NCBI GenBank assembly: GCA_910577235.1
Contig: CAJTMX010000031.1
Coordinates: 1 to 46,323, forward strand
DNA: 46,323 bases
Direction: 5' to 3'
DNA from: an uncultured Acetatifactor sp.
GTDB lineage: Bacteria > Bacillota > Clostridia > Lachnospirales > Lachnospiraceae
In this document: positions 34,461 to 43,867 of the stretch, one piece after another
Numbering within the stretch: position 1 is the first letter of the stretch
Layout of the letters: every line of letters begins with the position of its first letter
Translations under genes and position numbers: made by a program
The notes under the pieces: model-generated
Told to the model about the DNA's origin: nothing
What the model saw: only the letters and a program-made list of their open reading frames with translations
Databases searched by the model: none

Positions 34461-34491
34461 GATATGACGCTCGAGGATATTCTGTCATATC
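34461..34491 (-). promoter_or_regulatory. Inverted repeat upstream of the subtilase gene
   Basis: Perfect 8-bp arms GATATGAC/GTCATATC separated by 15 nt, about 95 nt upstream of the subtilase start. A possible operator; no strong promoter is visible around it. Confidence 0.4.
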
Positions 34492-34530
34492 AAACCGAAA
34501 ACGAAATGTGTCGTCTGCACCCTTCAGAGC

Positions 34531-34561
34531 AAAAAGAAAAAGCCGGTCAAACCAGCCTTTT
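34531..34561 (-). terminator. Terminator of the sortase/LRR operon
   Basis: On the minus strand an 11-bp stem with two G-U pairs (34537-34547 and 34551-34561), a 3-nt loop and a TTTTTCTTTTT tail. The hairpin overlaps the last codons and stop of the second LRR gene. Confidence 0.85.
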
Positions 34562-36961
34562 CTTCTTACTCTGTAACAATATTACCGCCAGGCCCGCGGC
34601 CAAAAGCCCCACGCCCAATATCCATTTGGGGTGTATATGATCTCCCGTGTCCGGGGACGTATCTCTGGTGCCGTATCCGGTGATCACCACCTGACCGTCC
34701 ACCACGTTCCCCTGGGCAAAAAGTGTGCCGCTCCCATAGATACCATATTCGGACAGATAATCCGTAGAGAAACAAATCCGCTGATCCTCTATCGTAGCAG
34801 GTAAATATTCCAGCTGTCCGTTGCGGTCCACTGTCACCACCCTCAGATCCTGCCCCTGCATCTGCAAGGGTATTGGCAACGCTATCTCCAGCGCCTGCTT
34901 GCCCATACGGTTGATAGCGGCGCCGCTCTCCCCTTCCAGCAGAGAGAGAGTAAAAATCATGGTGCTCATGGGCAAATCCTGCTGATATATTCTTCTGTAA
35001 GCCTCATTCAGATAAACTGTTTCACCTGAGCCGTTCAGCCGCTGTACCCGCAGCAGATCACCCGATCCCTCAGGCTGCAGGCTGGCTGTCAGCTCCGTAT
35101 CGCCCGTGACGGTCAGCCCTTCGCCCGACGGAGCCTGCCACTTAGGGGTAAGATGCTGCGCTTTTCCCCGCTGTTCATAGCTCTCCCCGCCAATCTGAAT
35201 CTGCCCGCTCCAACTCCTGCTCCGTAACTCCTCCTCTGTCAGATAAGTGTATCCCATCACAAAAACGGAAGTCTCCAGATGTCCCACGATGCCATTGTAC
35301 ACGGTCTGGTCACTGTCCAGCACCGTTCCCTCCAATTCCTGCCCGGAATTTAAGGTATGAGATACCAGCACATACTCTACACCGTCAAAGGCATTGACAC
35401 GGTATCCCTCATTGGAGCGCCTGTCTGCGGACATTTCCTGTCCTCTGGCAGGAATCTGCCCTTGCAGCAACACCACTCCGCCCACGCTCTCTCTGGCAAA
35501 AGCACCCAGCCCCACGGTTTCAACAGTATCCGGCAATACCACCCAATTCAGCGGACAGTGGAAAAATGCTCTGTCCCGAATGATGCGCACCCGGGGCATA
35601 CCCTCGATCTCCGTAAGGCTGACGCAATCCGCAAAAGCAGCCTCGCCGATGATCTCCAGAGAGTCCGGTAGAGACACGGATGTAATCTCCTCATGTCCCT
35701 GAAATACTTCGGGACCTATCTGCCGAACCCCCTCCGGTATGACCACATTGGCGGCATTTCCTTTATAGGCGATCAATATACCGTCTCCTGCCACCAGATA
35801 ATCCGAATCTCCCGTCTCATAAAACTGCCGTACCCAACCGGTATGGGAAAAAGCTTTAGGCGCGATATGGGTGATCGTATCCGGCAGCTGCACCTGGGTC
35901 AGACCTTCGCAGTGGTAAAACGCTCCATAGCCGATGCTGGTCACACCCTCGGGAATGGCCACTTCCTGCAAACTGCTCCTGGCAAAGCAAAACTCACCGA
36001 TCTCCTCTATCCCTGACGGCAGCTCAAGGCTCCCCAAATTCTGATATGCGTAATAGGCCCGATCCGCCAGTACTCTGCCGTTTATCAGCGTATACTTTAC
36101 GGTTCCCTTGCCTTTCTCCGTAGTATATTCCTGCACGGATTGGCCCGTCTGTGAAACAGGCGTGGCATTCCCTGTCTCCCCATCGTTCACATTGGGCTGG
36201 GTATTATCCATAAACACCACTGCCATATTGCCAACCACAGTGGCGGAGCCCAATTCTTTCCCCGGTATATGATCCACCGGGCGGCTGATCTCTTGGCCAA
36301 TACTGCCCAGTATGTTTTCCAGCGTACTCCCCGGAGAATCCGGCCAAGGCGTTGTCACAGCCTCCTCATACTCGTCAATATCTTCGTACTCCGGCATCTC
36401 CTTTTTTTTCTCCGCAAAATACAGCGCAAAACGCTCCCCTTCGGTGCCGCTCTCATATTCTATCTCCAAACGGTAACATCCGTCAAAGGCCGAGTCGTGT
36501 ATGGAGCGCACAGTATACGGAATTCTAAAATTTTTTAGGGAGACACAGTCGCCGAAAGCCATGATGCCGATACGGGTTATATTTCCTGGGAAATAGACTG
36601 TCTCCAGTCCCGGACAGTTGGCGAAGACATAATCTCCCACCTCGCTCAGTCCTCCCCCCAGATTTACCTGCTTTAACTTATCGCAGCCCCAGAAAGCATA
36701 TGGCTCTATCGTTTCCACACTATCAGGTATGCTCACCTTTGTCACCGCAGTATTATTCTGGAAAGCCCCCTCGCCGATCACCTTTACGGTGGACGGAACA
36801 GACACATCCTCTCCCGTGCCTGTATAACTGATCAGCGTATTTCCGTCTATTTTAAAATCGGAAGCGGATGACGCTGCATCCGCCTCCGGTACGGGAATCT
36901 GCATGATCAGGACTGCCGTTATTATGAGCATTATCCCTATCACATTCCATTTAATTCTCAT
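34547..36961 (-). CDS. Secreted BspA-like LRR protein with sortase signal (about 804 aa)
   Basis: A surface protein. The signal peptide (about 1-30) has a clear hydrophobic core. BspA/TpLRR-type repeats (motif FxxCxxLxxVxLPxxVxxIGxxAF) occupy about 35-165 and 300-500; a low-similarity acidic segment lies between. Residues 515-755 have no recognised domain, but the part ending DYLSEYGIYG resembles the corresponding segment before the sorting signal of the larger neighbour. The end is SPDTGDHIHPKW (about 768-779), a membrane segment and SKKKR. An ATG with GGGG upstream (36961) is preferred over one 12 nt earlier. It lies 36 nt after the larger LRR gene and ends in the operon terminator. Confidence 0.9.
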   Translation of the reverse strand: MRIKWNVIGIMLIITAVLIMQIPVPEADAASSASDFKIDGNTLISYTGTGEDVSVPSTVKVIGEGAFQNNTAVTKVSIPDSVETIEPYAFWGCDKLKQVNLGGGLSEVGDYVFANCPGLETVYFPGNITRIGIMAFGDCVSLKNFRIPYTVRSIHDSAFDGCYRLEIEYESGTEGERFALYFAEKKKEMPEYEDIDEYEEAVTTPWPDSPGSTLENILGSIGQEISRPVDHIPGKELGSATVVGNMAVVFMDNTQPNVNDGETGNATPVSQTGQSVQEYTTEKGKGTVKYTLINGRVLADRAYYAYQNLGSLELPSGIEEIGEFCFARSSLQEVAIPEGVTSIGYGAFYHCEGLTQVQLPDTITHIAPKAFSHTGWVRQFYETGDSDYLVAGDGILIAYKGNAANVVIPEGVRQIGPEVFQGHEEITSVSLPDSLEIIGEAAFADCVSLTEIEGMPRVRIIRDRAFFHCPLNWVVLPDTVETVGLGAFARESVGGVVLLQGQIPARGQEMSADRRSNEGYRVNAFDGVEYVLVSHTLNSGQELEGTVLDSDQTVYNGIVGHLETSVFVMGYTYLTEEELRSRSWSGQIQIGGESYEQRGKAQHLTPKWQAPSGEGLTVTGDTELTASLQPEGSGDLLRVQRLNGSGETVYLNEAYRRIYQQDLPMSTMIFTLSLLEGESGAAINRMGKQALEIALPIPLQMQGQDLRVVTVDRNGQLEYLPATIEDQRICFSTDYLSEYGIYGSGTLFAQGNVVDGQVVITGYGTRDTSPDTGDHIHPKWILGVGLLAAGLAVILLQSKKKRLV

Positions 36962-36997
36962 AGTAATCCCCATGTATACAGTCTGACTTAAGCCAGC

Positions 36998-39900
36998 CTA
37001 TTTTGCCGCCCTTACTTTCACAGGCACGGGCCGTTTTTCTTTCTTGATAAACAGTATAAAGGAGATGCATGCCAGACCTATGGCCAGGAACCACTTGGGA
37101 TGGATTCCATCGCCGGTCTTGGGCGTACTGTCCGGAGTATACCCTTCAGACAGATCCGTAGTGTCCACATAGATCACATAGGGCGAAAAATGCGTCGCCG
37201 TAAAGCTGATACAGGGAACACCTGATATCGTTGTGAACTTAGGGGACAGTCGGTCCAGTCTGCCGTCAACCACACCCGCAATCTTATTGTTGCCGGCATA
37301 AGGTATCAGAGAGTCCGGAATAGGCAAAGTGATACTCACTGCCAAACCGGTGGTATCCGTGATCTTTGTCGTTCCCGTGGAATCATACAGACTGATATCC
37401 ATAGGGAAATAGGAAATCTTCGACATATCACTGTACTCGCTCATTAATGCTTTCAATACTGCCTCTGTCGCATTACTGTCCTCCGAGATCTTCACCACAA
37501 AATTGTCGGATGATCCGTTTACCGTCACGGAAACAACGCCCGTATTGGACAGACCGTTCTTGTTGATCACAACAGTGGTTCCGCCTGTGCTGCCGCCTGT
37601 AGAAGTATTTCCGTTTCCGGTACTGCCGGTGTTGCCGCCGGGCCGTACAGTATTGCCTGTATTGCCGCCCGTATTGGACTTCGGCTTATAGTTAGCTGTC
37701 ATCACCACATTGGATGAAGGCATGATCAGCACGGTTCCCATGGCATCCTTACTGGCCACCACTGCGGTGGGAGGTTCCACCGTCCAATTGCTGAACTCCG
37801 AGTTATTATCCGGATTATCCGCTATAACAATAACCTGTGCCCCTACTATATAACTGCCGGAACCGGAACCGTTACGCACCGTCAGTGTATAAATACCCGG
37901 TACAGGACTGGGAGACGGTGTAGGCGTTGCATTGGGATTTGCCGTAGGTCCCGGTGTGGCATTGGGATTCGGCGTAGGTGTAGGCGCGCCGGGAGCAGGC
38001 GTAGGCGTTGCATTGGGATTTGCCGTAGGTCCCGGTGTGGCATTGGGATTCGGCGTAGGTGTAGGCGCGCCGGGCCCCGCGTAATCATACTGCGCGTAAG
38101 TATCCACATCCTTTGTAATATTTGATACATCCGGATTCCAACCGGTAAAACGGTGATTGGGTCTAACCGGTGTTTGCGGATATGTAACGCTCTCTCCGGG
38201 CCCAATACGCTGAGTGGAAATAAGCTTATCCGTCTTACCGGTCTCCGTGTTCCAACCGTAGAAATTTACCGTATACTTCGTCTCGTCAGAGTCTATTTTC
38301 TCGTATCTGGCGTTGACAGTGATATTATCCTGAACATTGGTGCAAGGCGGTGCCCAGCCGATAAAACGATATCCCTTTTTCTCCGGCACATCAGGAGCCT
38401 TGGCATCCTGCCCCTTGAATACTCTGTCCGTTCCCAGCACTGTGAGACCGTCTTCATCCATAAAGGTAACTGTCAGCTTGGTGTCCTCCAGATCGTTAGC
38501 CTTATAACGGGCCTCAATGATCATATCGCTGCCAATGCCCTTATAGTCGGGAACCCATCCCACAAAGGTATATCCTTCAAATACCGGAATCTTATCCGTG
38601 GGCGGAATTGCATCTTTACCTGCTATTACTGTCTGAACATCCAGAGTCCTTATATCATTCACAGGATCATCCGGATTGACCGCCACAAATGTAACTTTAA
38701 ACTCATGGATGATCTCCTTATCGCTGATATTGATATTTCCATGATTGTCGGCAAAAATGCTCGCTGCGCTGTTCTTCTCACAGTAAAACTCTATTGTCTG
38801 ATATTTCTCTCTGTCGATTCCGTCTCCTTCATCGGCTGCGCTTCTGGGACTGTTTTTGTCAGTATTGAAAGCATCTACATCAATATAACTGACACTGCCG
38901 GGAATCTCCACGGAGCTGACTGCACTGTTCTTAAACGCATTTTTCTGAATCTGCTGACAAGTTTTAGGCAGATACACGGCAAACATCTTGCTGTCAGCCA
39001 TATGGGTACACGCAAAGGCATATTCGGGAACCGCGGTAATGGCGGAATCCCTTAAATCTACAATACCTACTCCGGTATCATAAAAGGCCTCCTTGTTAAT
39101 GCCTGTGATTCCGGCCAATTCCTCCGGTTTGACGCTGGTAGAACCGCTGATTCTGCCTCTGGCCTCCAAGCATTCCACTATTGTATTTCTATTGCCATTG
39201 TTTAAACCGTAGATAATGGAGTCGCCACAAACAAAATTCGGTCCCCCTTGAAAACTTACATAGCTGACTTGGGGACAACCTGCAAAAGGCCTTACCCCCA
39301 TGTCTTTCACATTGCTGGATATCTCCACTGTCTCCAGATTGACGCAGTCCTTAAAGGCATAATCGCCGATAGATGAAGTAGCTCCTAAAATATACAGCTC
39401 CTTTAGGTTACTGCATCCCTCAAAAGTTCTCTCCGGAATCTCCGCGATACCCTCGGTGGTAATCTTTTTATCCACCGAATCCTCAGCAGCCTCTTTATCC
39501 TTAAAGAAATTCTCTTTCACCGCCTCAATTCCCTGCGGCAATTTGATATTAAGAGCCGCATCGATGATCTGCTGCTCGTAGTCTGTCATGTTGGGATCAT
39601 TGGGGCCTGTATACGTACCGTTATATTTTGCCACGGCATCTCTCGCAGCGTCCTCAAACTCCTGGGTTATGTAGGGATATTTTGAAGTCGTATACTTGGT
39701 TCCGCTTTTCAATTCAGCAAATGTAGGATAATCGATCAACTCGTTTTTCGTCGTATCCGGATTATACTGCACAGTCAGATTGGTAGGCCATCCGCTGTAA
39801 AACTTGATATAAGTGCGCTGCTGACTGCCCGCATTGATGTTATTGCCCTCGTTCATGGCATAATCAAAGGGACCGCTGGCCGGGGATATGGCCCCGGTAA

Positions 39901-42079
39901 AGGTCAGACTGGGAGTGCCGCTCAATGTCTGGTTCTGGCAGGTTCTCTGATGAGTCGTCACCTCCTGAGTCTTGAAAGCATTGGCACCTATACTGCCCGC
40001 ATGCAGATTGCTGGGAGATTCAAAGATCACATCCTTAAGCTGATGGCAGCCCTTGAAAGCATCCGCCTCGATCTTCTCCACACAGGCAGGGATCGTTACT
40101 CTCTCCAGAAAACAGTTCCCGTTAAAGCTGGTACCGCTGATGGTCTTGATCCGGGCAGGACCTACGGCAGGCGGAATGACCACGTTTTTCATTCCCTCTT
40201 CAATGCTGCAATAGATCAACTCGTCATTGGAGGCCACCCGGTAGACCGCTTTTTTATCCGAACCCGGGGCCGTATCTTTTATAACGATCTCATAGATATC
40301 AAATTGTCCGTTGTATTTCTCGTTCAGGAACTTAAACGCAATTCCCTTTTCATTGGCGGTGGCGTGGAGCGTACCGGGTCTCACCGTACCGTCCACGCGG
40401 CTGTTCACGCCCTCAAAATAAAATGTATCTTTCACTGTATCCCGCAGCGCCGCCTTGAACTGCTCAAAGGAAAAATCACTGAGGGAACCTCCTGAAATCG
40501 TACTCTCGGAGAAATTCGCATCGGGGTTTACCAGCGTAACCGACTGGAGAGACGTACATCCCTCGATCATATTCAGCTGCAGGGTATTGCCCCGTCCCGG
40601 TCCGTCTGCGGCATAGCGTGAATTGTCTTTCACGCCCTCGGGTATCACCAGGCGCTGCAGGGAACGACAGTTCTTGAACGCATGGTCCCCGATGGTATGC
40701 AGTACCAACGCATTGTCCAGATTCATTGTGGCCATGGCGTAACAATTCTCAAAAGCGCCGTCTCCGATGGACTGCACGGAGGTCGGCATCTGGAATGAAA
40801 GGAGATTCTGGCACATATAGAAGGCATGATCCCCGATCTTGGTCAGCCGGCAGGCGTCAGGTATATCGATCTTTGTGATTCTGGCGCAGTTGTCAAAGGC
40901 ATGGTTGCCGATGACCTGCAGGCCGTCTCCCAAAGTGATCTCCTGCAAAGCGGTACAGTAATTGAAAGCATAGTCCCCGATACCCTGCAGCTTGGAGGAA
41001 ATCACTAATTTCTTGATGTTACCGTTGTTGGCGAAAATACCCTGAGCGGTTCCCTGGTCCACCATCTGGGCCGTGATCCATGCGCCTGCGCGAAGGTCGC
41101 CGTTTGTATCCTCCGTGAGCACCTGATTGCCTATATAGGCCACATCCACATCCGTGATCCACTGCTGGTCGGGATTGTTGGTCTGCTCATAGATCCCGCC
41201 GCCGGGTGGAACGGCTCCGTTATATTCTCCGAAACGGTCATACGGGTAAAGCGCACCGTTCCCTCCGGGTATTTCCCTTAATATATATAACTGATCCTTG
41301 CCCATTTCAATCCAGGTTTCCTTATCCCTGTTGAAACACGGGAAATACTCCGAATGCATCTTAGGACTGTCCGGATCATCCACCTTCTCGGTTTTCGTTT
41401 CCGTCTCCCACAGAAGAGTCCCGTCAAGCGCCGTATCCTGTACACGCTGATTGTTCTCATCTACTACATAATTGCCATCCGCGTCCTTTTTCCATACAGG
41501 AATCCTAACGCCGTCCGCGTCACTATTCCAGTCGTTAACCGGAACCAATACAGACCCGTCCCCTACTTTATAATAGGTCACCTGCTGATCCTTCTGATTA
41601 AACACCGGATTGCCGTTTTCATCTTTATCCTGAACATCCTGCCTGTAAAACAGATATTTTAAGTCTTTATTGAGAGCCACATAACCGCCGCTGGTACCCG
41701 CGCTCCCTGTATACTTGCCGTACACGTCCACGGTCTCGGGTATTTTCAGCACGCCTTCAGACCCCAGAGCCCCACCGCTGTAGCGCAGGATCACCGCCAC
41801 CCTGTCGGATTGAGAAGTAGCGTTGCGGCGCGGAACATAGGCAAAAGTAAACTCGCCGTCCGCGTAGATCGGCTCGTTTGCATCCACCTTGGGGATCAAA
41901 CTTTCGGTCTCTGTCAGCGTTACGCCCATCTTATAGTTTGTCGGCGTATCCGCCTGCAGATCGTCCACCGGAATCGCTGCCACCGCGATCGCGGATGCCA
42001 GAAACAATGCCCCCAGAGTCTTTCTGATTCTTCTTCTCATTCTTCTGCTTTTCATCATCTTTGCCATGTTAACAACCAT
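36998..42079 (-). CDS. Giant secreted BspA-like LRR surface protein with sortase signal (1693 aa)
   Basis: After a basic N-region and signal peptide (about 8-44) comes a unique region (45-350). LRR_5/BspA-type blocks lie at about 356-515, 625-700 and 905-1110. Three Listeria-Bacteroides (InlB B-type, Flg_new) repeats follow (about 1125-1330; YTFVGWVPD, YRFIGWAPP, HRFTGWNPD), then a Pro/Thr/Asn spacer (about 1337-1395), a further divergent repeat domain (1396-1465), a Gly/Asn/Thr-rich linker and a C-terminal domain (about 1510-1640). It ends TPKTGDGIHPKW (about 1652-1663), a membrane segment and KKEKR. The architecture is of an adhesin or ligand-binding stalk. It is cotranscribed with the sortase gene 24 nt upstream. 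Confidence 0.93.
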   Translation of the reverse strand: MVVNMAKMMKSRRMRRRIRKTLGALFLASAIAVAAIPVDDLQADTPTNYKMGVTLTETESLIPKVDANEPIYADGEFTFAYVPRRNATSQSDRVAVILRYSGGALGSEGVLKIPETVDVYGKYTGSAGTSGGYVALNKDLKYLFYRQDVQDKDENGNPVFNQKDQQVTYYKVGDGSVLVPVNDWNSDADGVRIPVWKKDADGNYVVDENNQRVQDTALDGTLLWETETKTEKVDDPDSPKMHSEYFPCFNRDKETWIEMGKDQLYILREIPGGNGALYPYDRFGEYNGAVPPGGGIYEQTNNPDQQWITDVDVAYIGNQVLTEDTNGDLRAGAWITAQMVDQGTAQGIFANNGNIKKLVISSKLQGIGDYAFNYCTALQEITLGDGLQVIGNHAFDNCARITKIDIPDACRLTKIGDHAFYMCQNLLSFQMPTSVQSIGDGAFENCYAMATMNLDNALVLHTIGDHAFKNCRSLQRLVIPEGVKDNSRYAADGPGRGNTLQLNMIEGCTSLQSVTLVNPDANFSESTISGGSLSDFSFEQFKAALRDTVKDTFYFEGVNSRVDGTVRPGTLHATANEKGIAFKFLNEKYNGQFDIYEIVIKDTAPGSDKKAVYRVASNDELIYCSIEEGMKNVVIPPAVGPARIKTISGTSFNGNCFLERVTIPACVEKIEADAFKGCHQLKDVIFESPSNLHAGSIGANAFKTQEVTTHQRTCQNQTLSGTPSLTFTGAISPASGPFDYAMNEGNNINAGSQQRTYIKFYSGWPTNLTVQYNPDTTKNELIDYPTFAELKSGTKYTTSKYPYITQEFEDAARDAVAKYNGTYTGPNDPNMTDYEQQIIDAALNIKLPQGIEAVKENFFKDKEAAEDSVDKKITTEGIAEIPERTFEGCSNLKELYILGATSSIGDYAFKDCVNLETVEISSNVKDMGVRPFAGCPQVSYVSFQGGPNFVCGDSIIYGLNNGNRNTIVECLEARGRISGSTSVKPEELAGITGINKEAFYDTGVGIVDLRDSAITAVPEYAFACTHMADSKMFAVYLPKTCQQIQKNAFKNSAVSSVEIPGSVSYIDVDAFNTDKNSPRSAADEGDGIDREKYQTIEFYCEKNSAASIFADNHGNINISDKEIIHEFKVTFVAVNPDDPVNDIRTLDVQTVIAGKDAIPPTDKIPVFEGYTFVGWVPDYKGIGSDMIIEARYKANDLEDTKLTVTFMDEDGLTVLGTDRVFKGQDAKAPDVPEKKGYRFIGWAPPCTNVQDNITVNARYEKIDSDETKYTVNFYGWNTETGKTDKLISTQRIGPGESVTYPQTPVRPNHRFTGWNPDVSNITKDVDTYAQYDYAGPGAPTPTPNPNATPGPTANPNATPTPAPGAPTPTPNPNATPGPTANPNATPTPSPSPVPGIYTLTVRNGSGSGSYIVGAQVIVIADNPDNNSEFSNWTVEPPTAVVASKDAMGTVLIMPSSNVVMTANYKPKSNTGGNTGNTVRPGGNTGSTGNGNTSTGGSTGGTTVVINKNGLSNTGVVSVTVNGSSDNFVVKISEDSNATEAVLKALMSEYSDMSKISYFPMDISLYDSTGTTKITDTTGLAVSITLPIPDSLIPYAGNNKIAGVVDGRLDRLSPKFTTISGVPCISFTATHFSPYVIYVDTTDLSEGYTPDSTPKTGDGIHPKWFLAIGLACISFILFIKKEKRPVPVKVRAAK
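37921..38074 (-). repeat. 81-bp in-frame tandem repeat encoding the Pro/Thr/Asn spacer
   Basis: 73 bp at 37921-37993 recur identically at 38002-38074, a period of 81 bp or 27 codons. The unit encodes GAPTPTPNPNATPGPTANPN and seven further residues. The identity at third codon positions indicates recent duplication; copy number may vary between strains and would change the stalk length. Confidence 0.95.
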
Positions 42080-42103
42080 TTCCTTTCCAATGACTGTCTA
42101 TAT

Positions 42104-43288
42104 CTAGTTTTTTCTTTTTGCCACCACTACGAAACGCCCGTCATCCACATAATAATCACAGGTGGACAAAGTCAGCAAACGGTCTCCATAACTGGCCGTC
42201 ACACCCGTGTCATACAGAGACATGGCCGCCATCTCCTGCATATTGGACTCGAACTCCTGCTGGCTTAAGGCATCTATAAACTGATAATACTTAAAGACCA
42301 CATCTTCCTCGTTATATATCTTCGACCGAAACACATACATGACTTCGTAGGTTCCCTTTTCGTAGATCGAATCAAACTGTATAACAGGATGTTCTTTATA
42401 ATACTCCTCCGAACTGTATTTGTCCAGAGTTCCGAACATGTTTCCGCTCCTCATATGATGTCCGTATATGATGAGATTGGTGCTGGGAGCCAGCACATCG
42501 CAGTCTTTATCCAGAAAAAGCGCCCCGTTCCGATCCTTTTGCTGGTTGATATTGTGGTTCAAAAAATACTCGTTATCCGTAGTCTGCATAACAGGGTAAT
42601 CTATATTTGTATCGTCAATTTTCAGCCATCCGATTAGTCTTTTATTGCTGTTATATAAATTTTTATATTCATCCAGCACTTCCGGGATCACCCGTTCTCC
42701 GTCCTGAGTATAGTGGATAACAGGGCCTGTGAACGTTTCGGGAAACGGCAAATCCTGCGCTCTCTCCCGGAAAGCTGCCATGCGGGCAAACTCCTGCTGC
42801 GTTCTGACCGCCTGATAAGTATATATACCAAAGTATCCCAGACATACCACGGCAACCGCGCTGCACAGCAAGGCCAGCCGTTTCCGTATCTTTTCCCGGC
42901 GTTTCAACTCCTCCTGGACATATTTGTCCATCTGTTCGTCCTGACCGGGACCGGTGGACGTAGTTACGGATACTGCCTTTTCCTTACGGGAAGTCCTTCC
43001 GGAGGACCTGGCGGCGGACTTGCCCCGTTTCCTGCCTGCGGAGGACGGAGATTTACCCAACTGCTGCAGGGCATCCTCCGATTCTTCCAGAAAATCCTGT
43101 CCCAGCAATGTATAGAATGGATACTTTTTTTGTTGTAGCGCTTTGACCAGCTGTGTAAGCTGGCTGCGGCTTTGAAAGTCTATCTGCTCTCGCAGCCGGT
43201 CTATGATCTGTTTGTCTCGGAGAGCCTTTCGGTATTCTGACTGCGTCCGAAACTGTCTCCCCTCCACAATATAAACTTTCTGTGCCAT
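42104..43288 (-). CDS. srtB: Class B sortase with long cytoplasmic N-terminal extension
   Basis: A membrane transpeptidase that attaches surface proteins to peptidoglycan. In the 394-residue form the catalytic residues are His277 (IIYGHHMRSG), Cys377 (LSTCDYY) and Arg385 (DGRFVVVAKR), the class B pattern. One membrane segment (about 137-160) precedes the sortase domain. Residues 1-135, predicted cytosolic, are far longer than in ordinary SrtB: a YIVEGRQFRTQSEYRKALRD module, helices, then a basic Ser/Arg/Lys-rich linker. The ATG at 43288 has AGGAG 17 nt away, so the start is not certain; 43327 is an alternative. It is the first gene of the operon and is followed 24 nt later by two proteins with matching sorting signals. 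Confidence 0.92.
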   Translation of the reverse strand: MAQKVYIVEGRQFRTQSEYRKALRDKQIIDRLREQIDFQSRSQLTQLVKALQQKKYPFYTLLGQDFLEESEDALQQLGKSPSSAGRKRGKSAARSSGRTSRKEKAVSVTTSTGPGQDEQMDKYVQEELKRREKIRKRLALLCSAVAVVCLGYFGIYTYQAVRTQQEFARMAAFRERAQDLPFPETFTGPVIHYTQDGERVIPEVLDEYKNLYNSNKRLIGWLKIDDTNIDYPVMQTTDNEYFLNHNINQQKDRNGALFLDKDCDVLAPSTNLIIYGHHMRSGNMFGTLDKYSSEEYYKEHPVIQFDSIYEKGTYEVMYVFRSKIYNEEDVVFKYYQFIDALSQQEFESNMQEMAAMSLYDTGVTASYGDRLLTLSTCDYYVDDGRFVVVAKRKN

Positions 43289-43358
43289 AACTTTTGCCCG
43301 CTCTGCTCCTGTACTTTCCAGAAACATATGTATTCACATGTATGTCATCTTACTCTCT

Positions 43359-43386
43359 ATTTTACTATATGTTCAGATTTATGCAA
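43359..43386 (-). promoter_or_regulatory. Promoter of the sortase/LRR operon
   Basis: On the minus strand TTGCAT (43381-43386), a 16-nt spacer and TAAAAT (43359-43364), about 70 nt before the sortase start. Confidence 0.6.
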
Positions 43387-43438
43387 GTGTTTTTCGCTAT
43401 ATCTTGTAAAGAATTCATACATATTTCCCATATATAGG

Positions 43439-43464
43439 AAAAGCCACGAGACACCCGCCTCGTG
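43439..43464 (-). terminator. Terminator of yajC
   Basis: On the minus strand a CACGAG/CTCGTG stem (43445-43450, 43459-43464) is followed by GCTTTTCC. It starts 14 nt after the yajC stop and isolates it from the sortase operon. Confidence 0.6.
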
Positions 43465-43478
43465 ACCCGCGTCCATCC

Positions 43479-43811
43479 CTATTGCTCCGCAGCCTTCTCC
43501 ACACGGCTGATCGCCGACTTCTCCATAGGAATACGGCAGTTCTTGTTGCTGCCAAACTCCACGATAACAGTGGTGTCATCCGGAATATCAATTACCACAC
43601 CGTAAAACCCTGCTGTTGTCAACACGCTGTCCCCTATCGCCAATGCGGCCAGCATGGCCTGTACTTTCTTCTGCTCCTTTTTCTGCGGTCTAAACAGAAC
43701 AAACCAGATCACCAGAAAAAACAAGCCGTAAATTATGACCATGGACAACAGCCCCCCCATAGTGCCTCCGGTTTGTGCCGCCGCCTCTTCTCCAGTTAAT
43801 AATATGCCCAT
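43479..43811 (-). CDS. yajC: Preprotein translocase subunit YajC
   Basis: A small accessory subunit of the SecDF-YajC complex. The 110-residue protein has one membrane segment (about 22-42) followed by the signature FRPQKKEQKKVQAMLAALAI and GDSVLTTAGFYGVV. AAAGGAG is 5-6 nt before the ATG. It follows tgt by 113 nt, the widespread tgt-yajC order, but here with its own candidate promoter containing a dyad. Confidence 0.97.
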   Translation of the reverse strand: MGILLTGEEAAAQTGGTMGGLLSMVIIYGLFFLVIWFVLFRPQKKEQKKVQAMLAALAIGDSVLTTAGFYGVVIDIPDDTTVIVEFGSNKNCRIPMEKSAISRVEKAAEQ

Positions 43812-43867
43812 GTCTACTCCTTTCCCTGTGTTAGACAGGTTTCACCTGCATACACGCTCATCGTATT

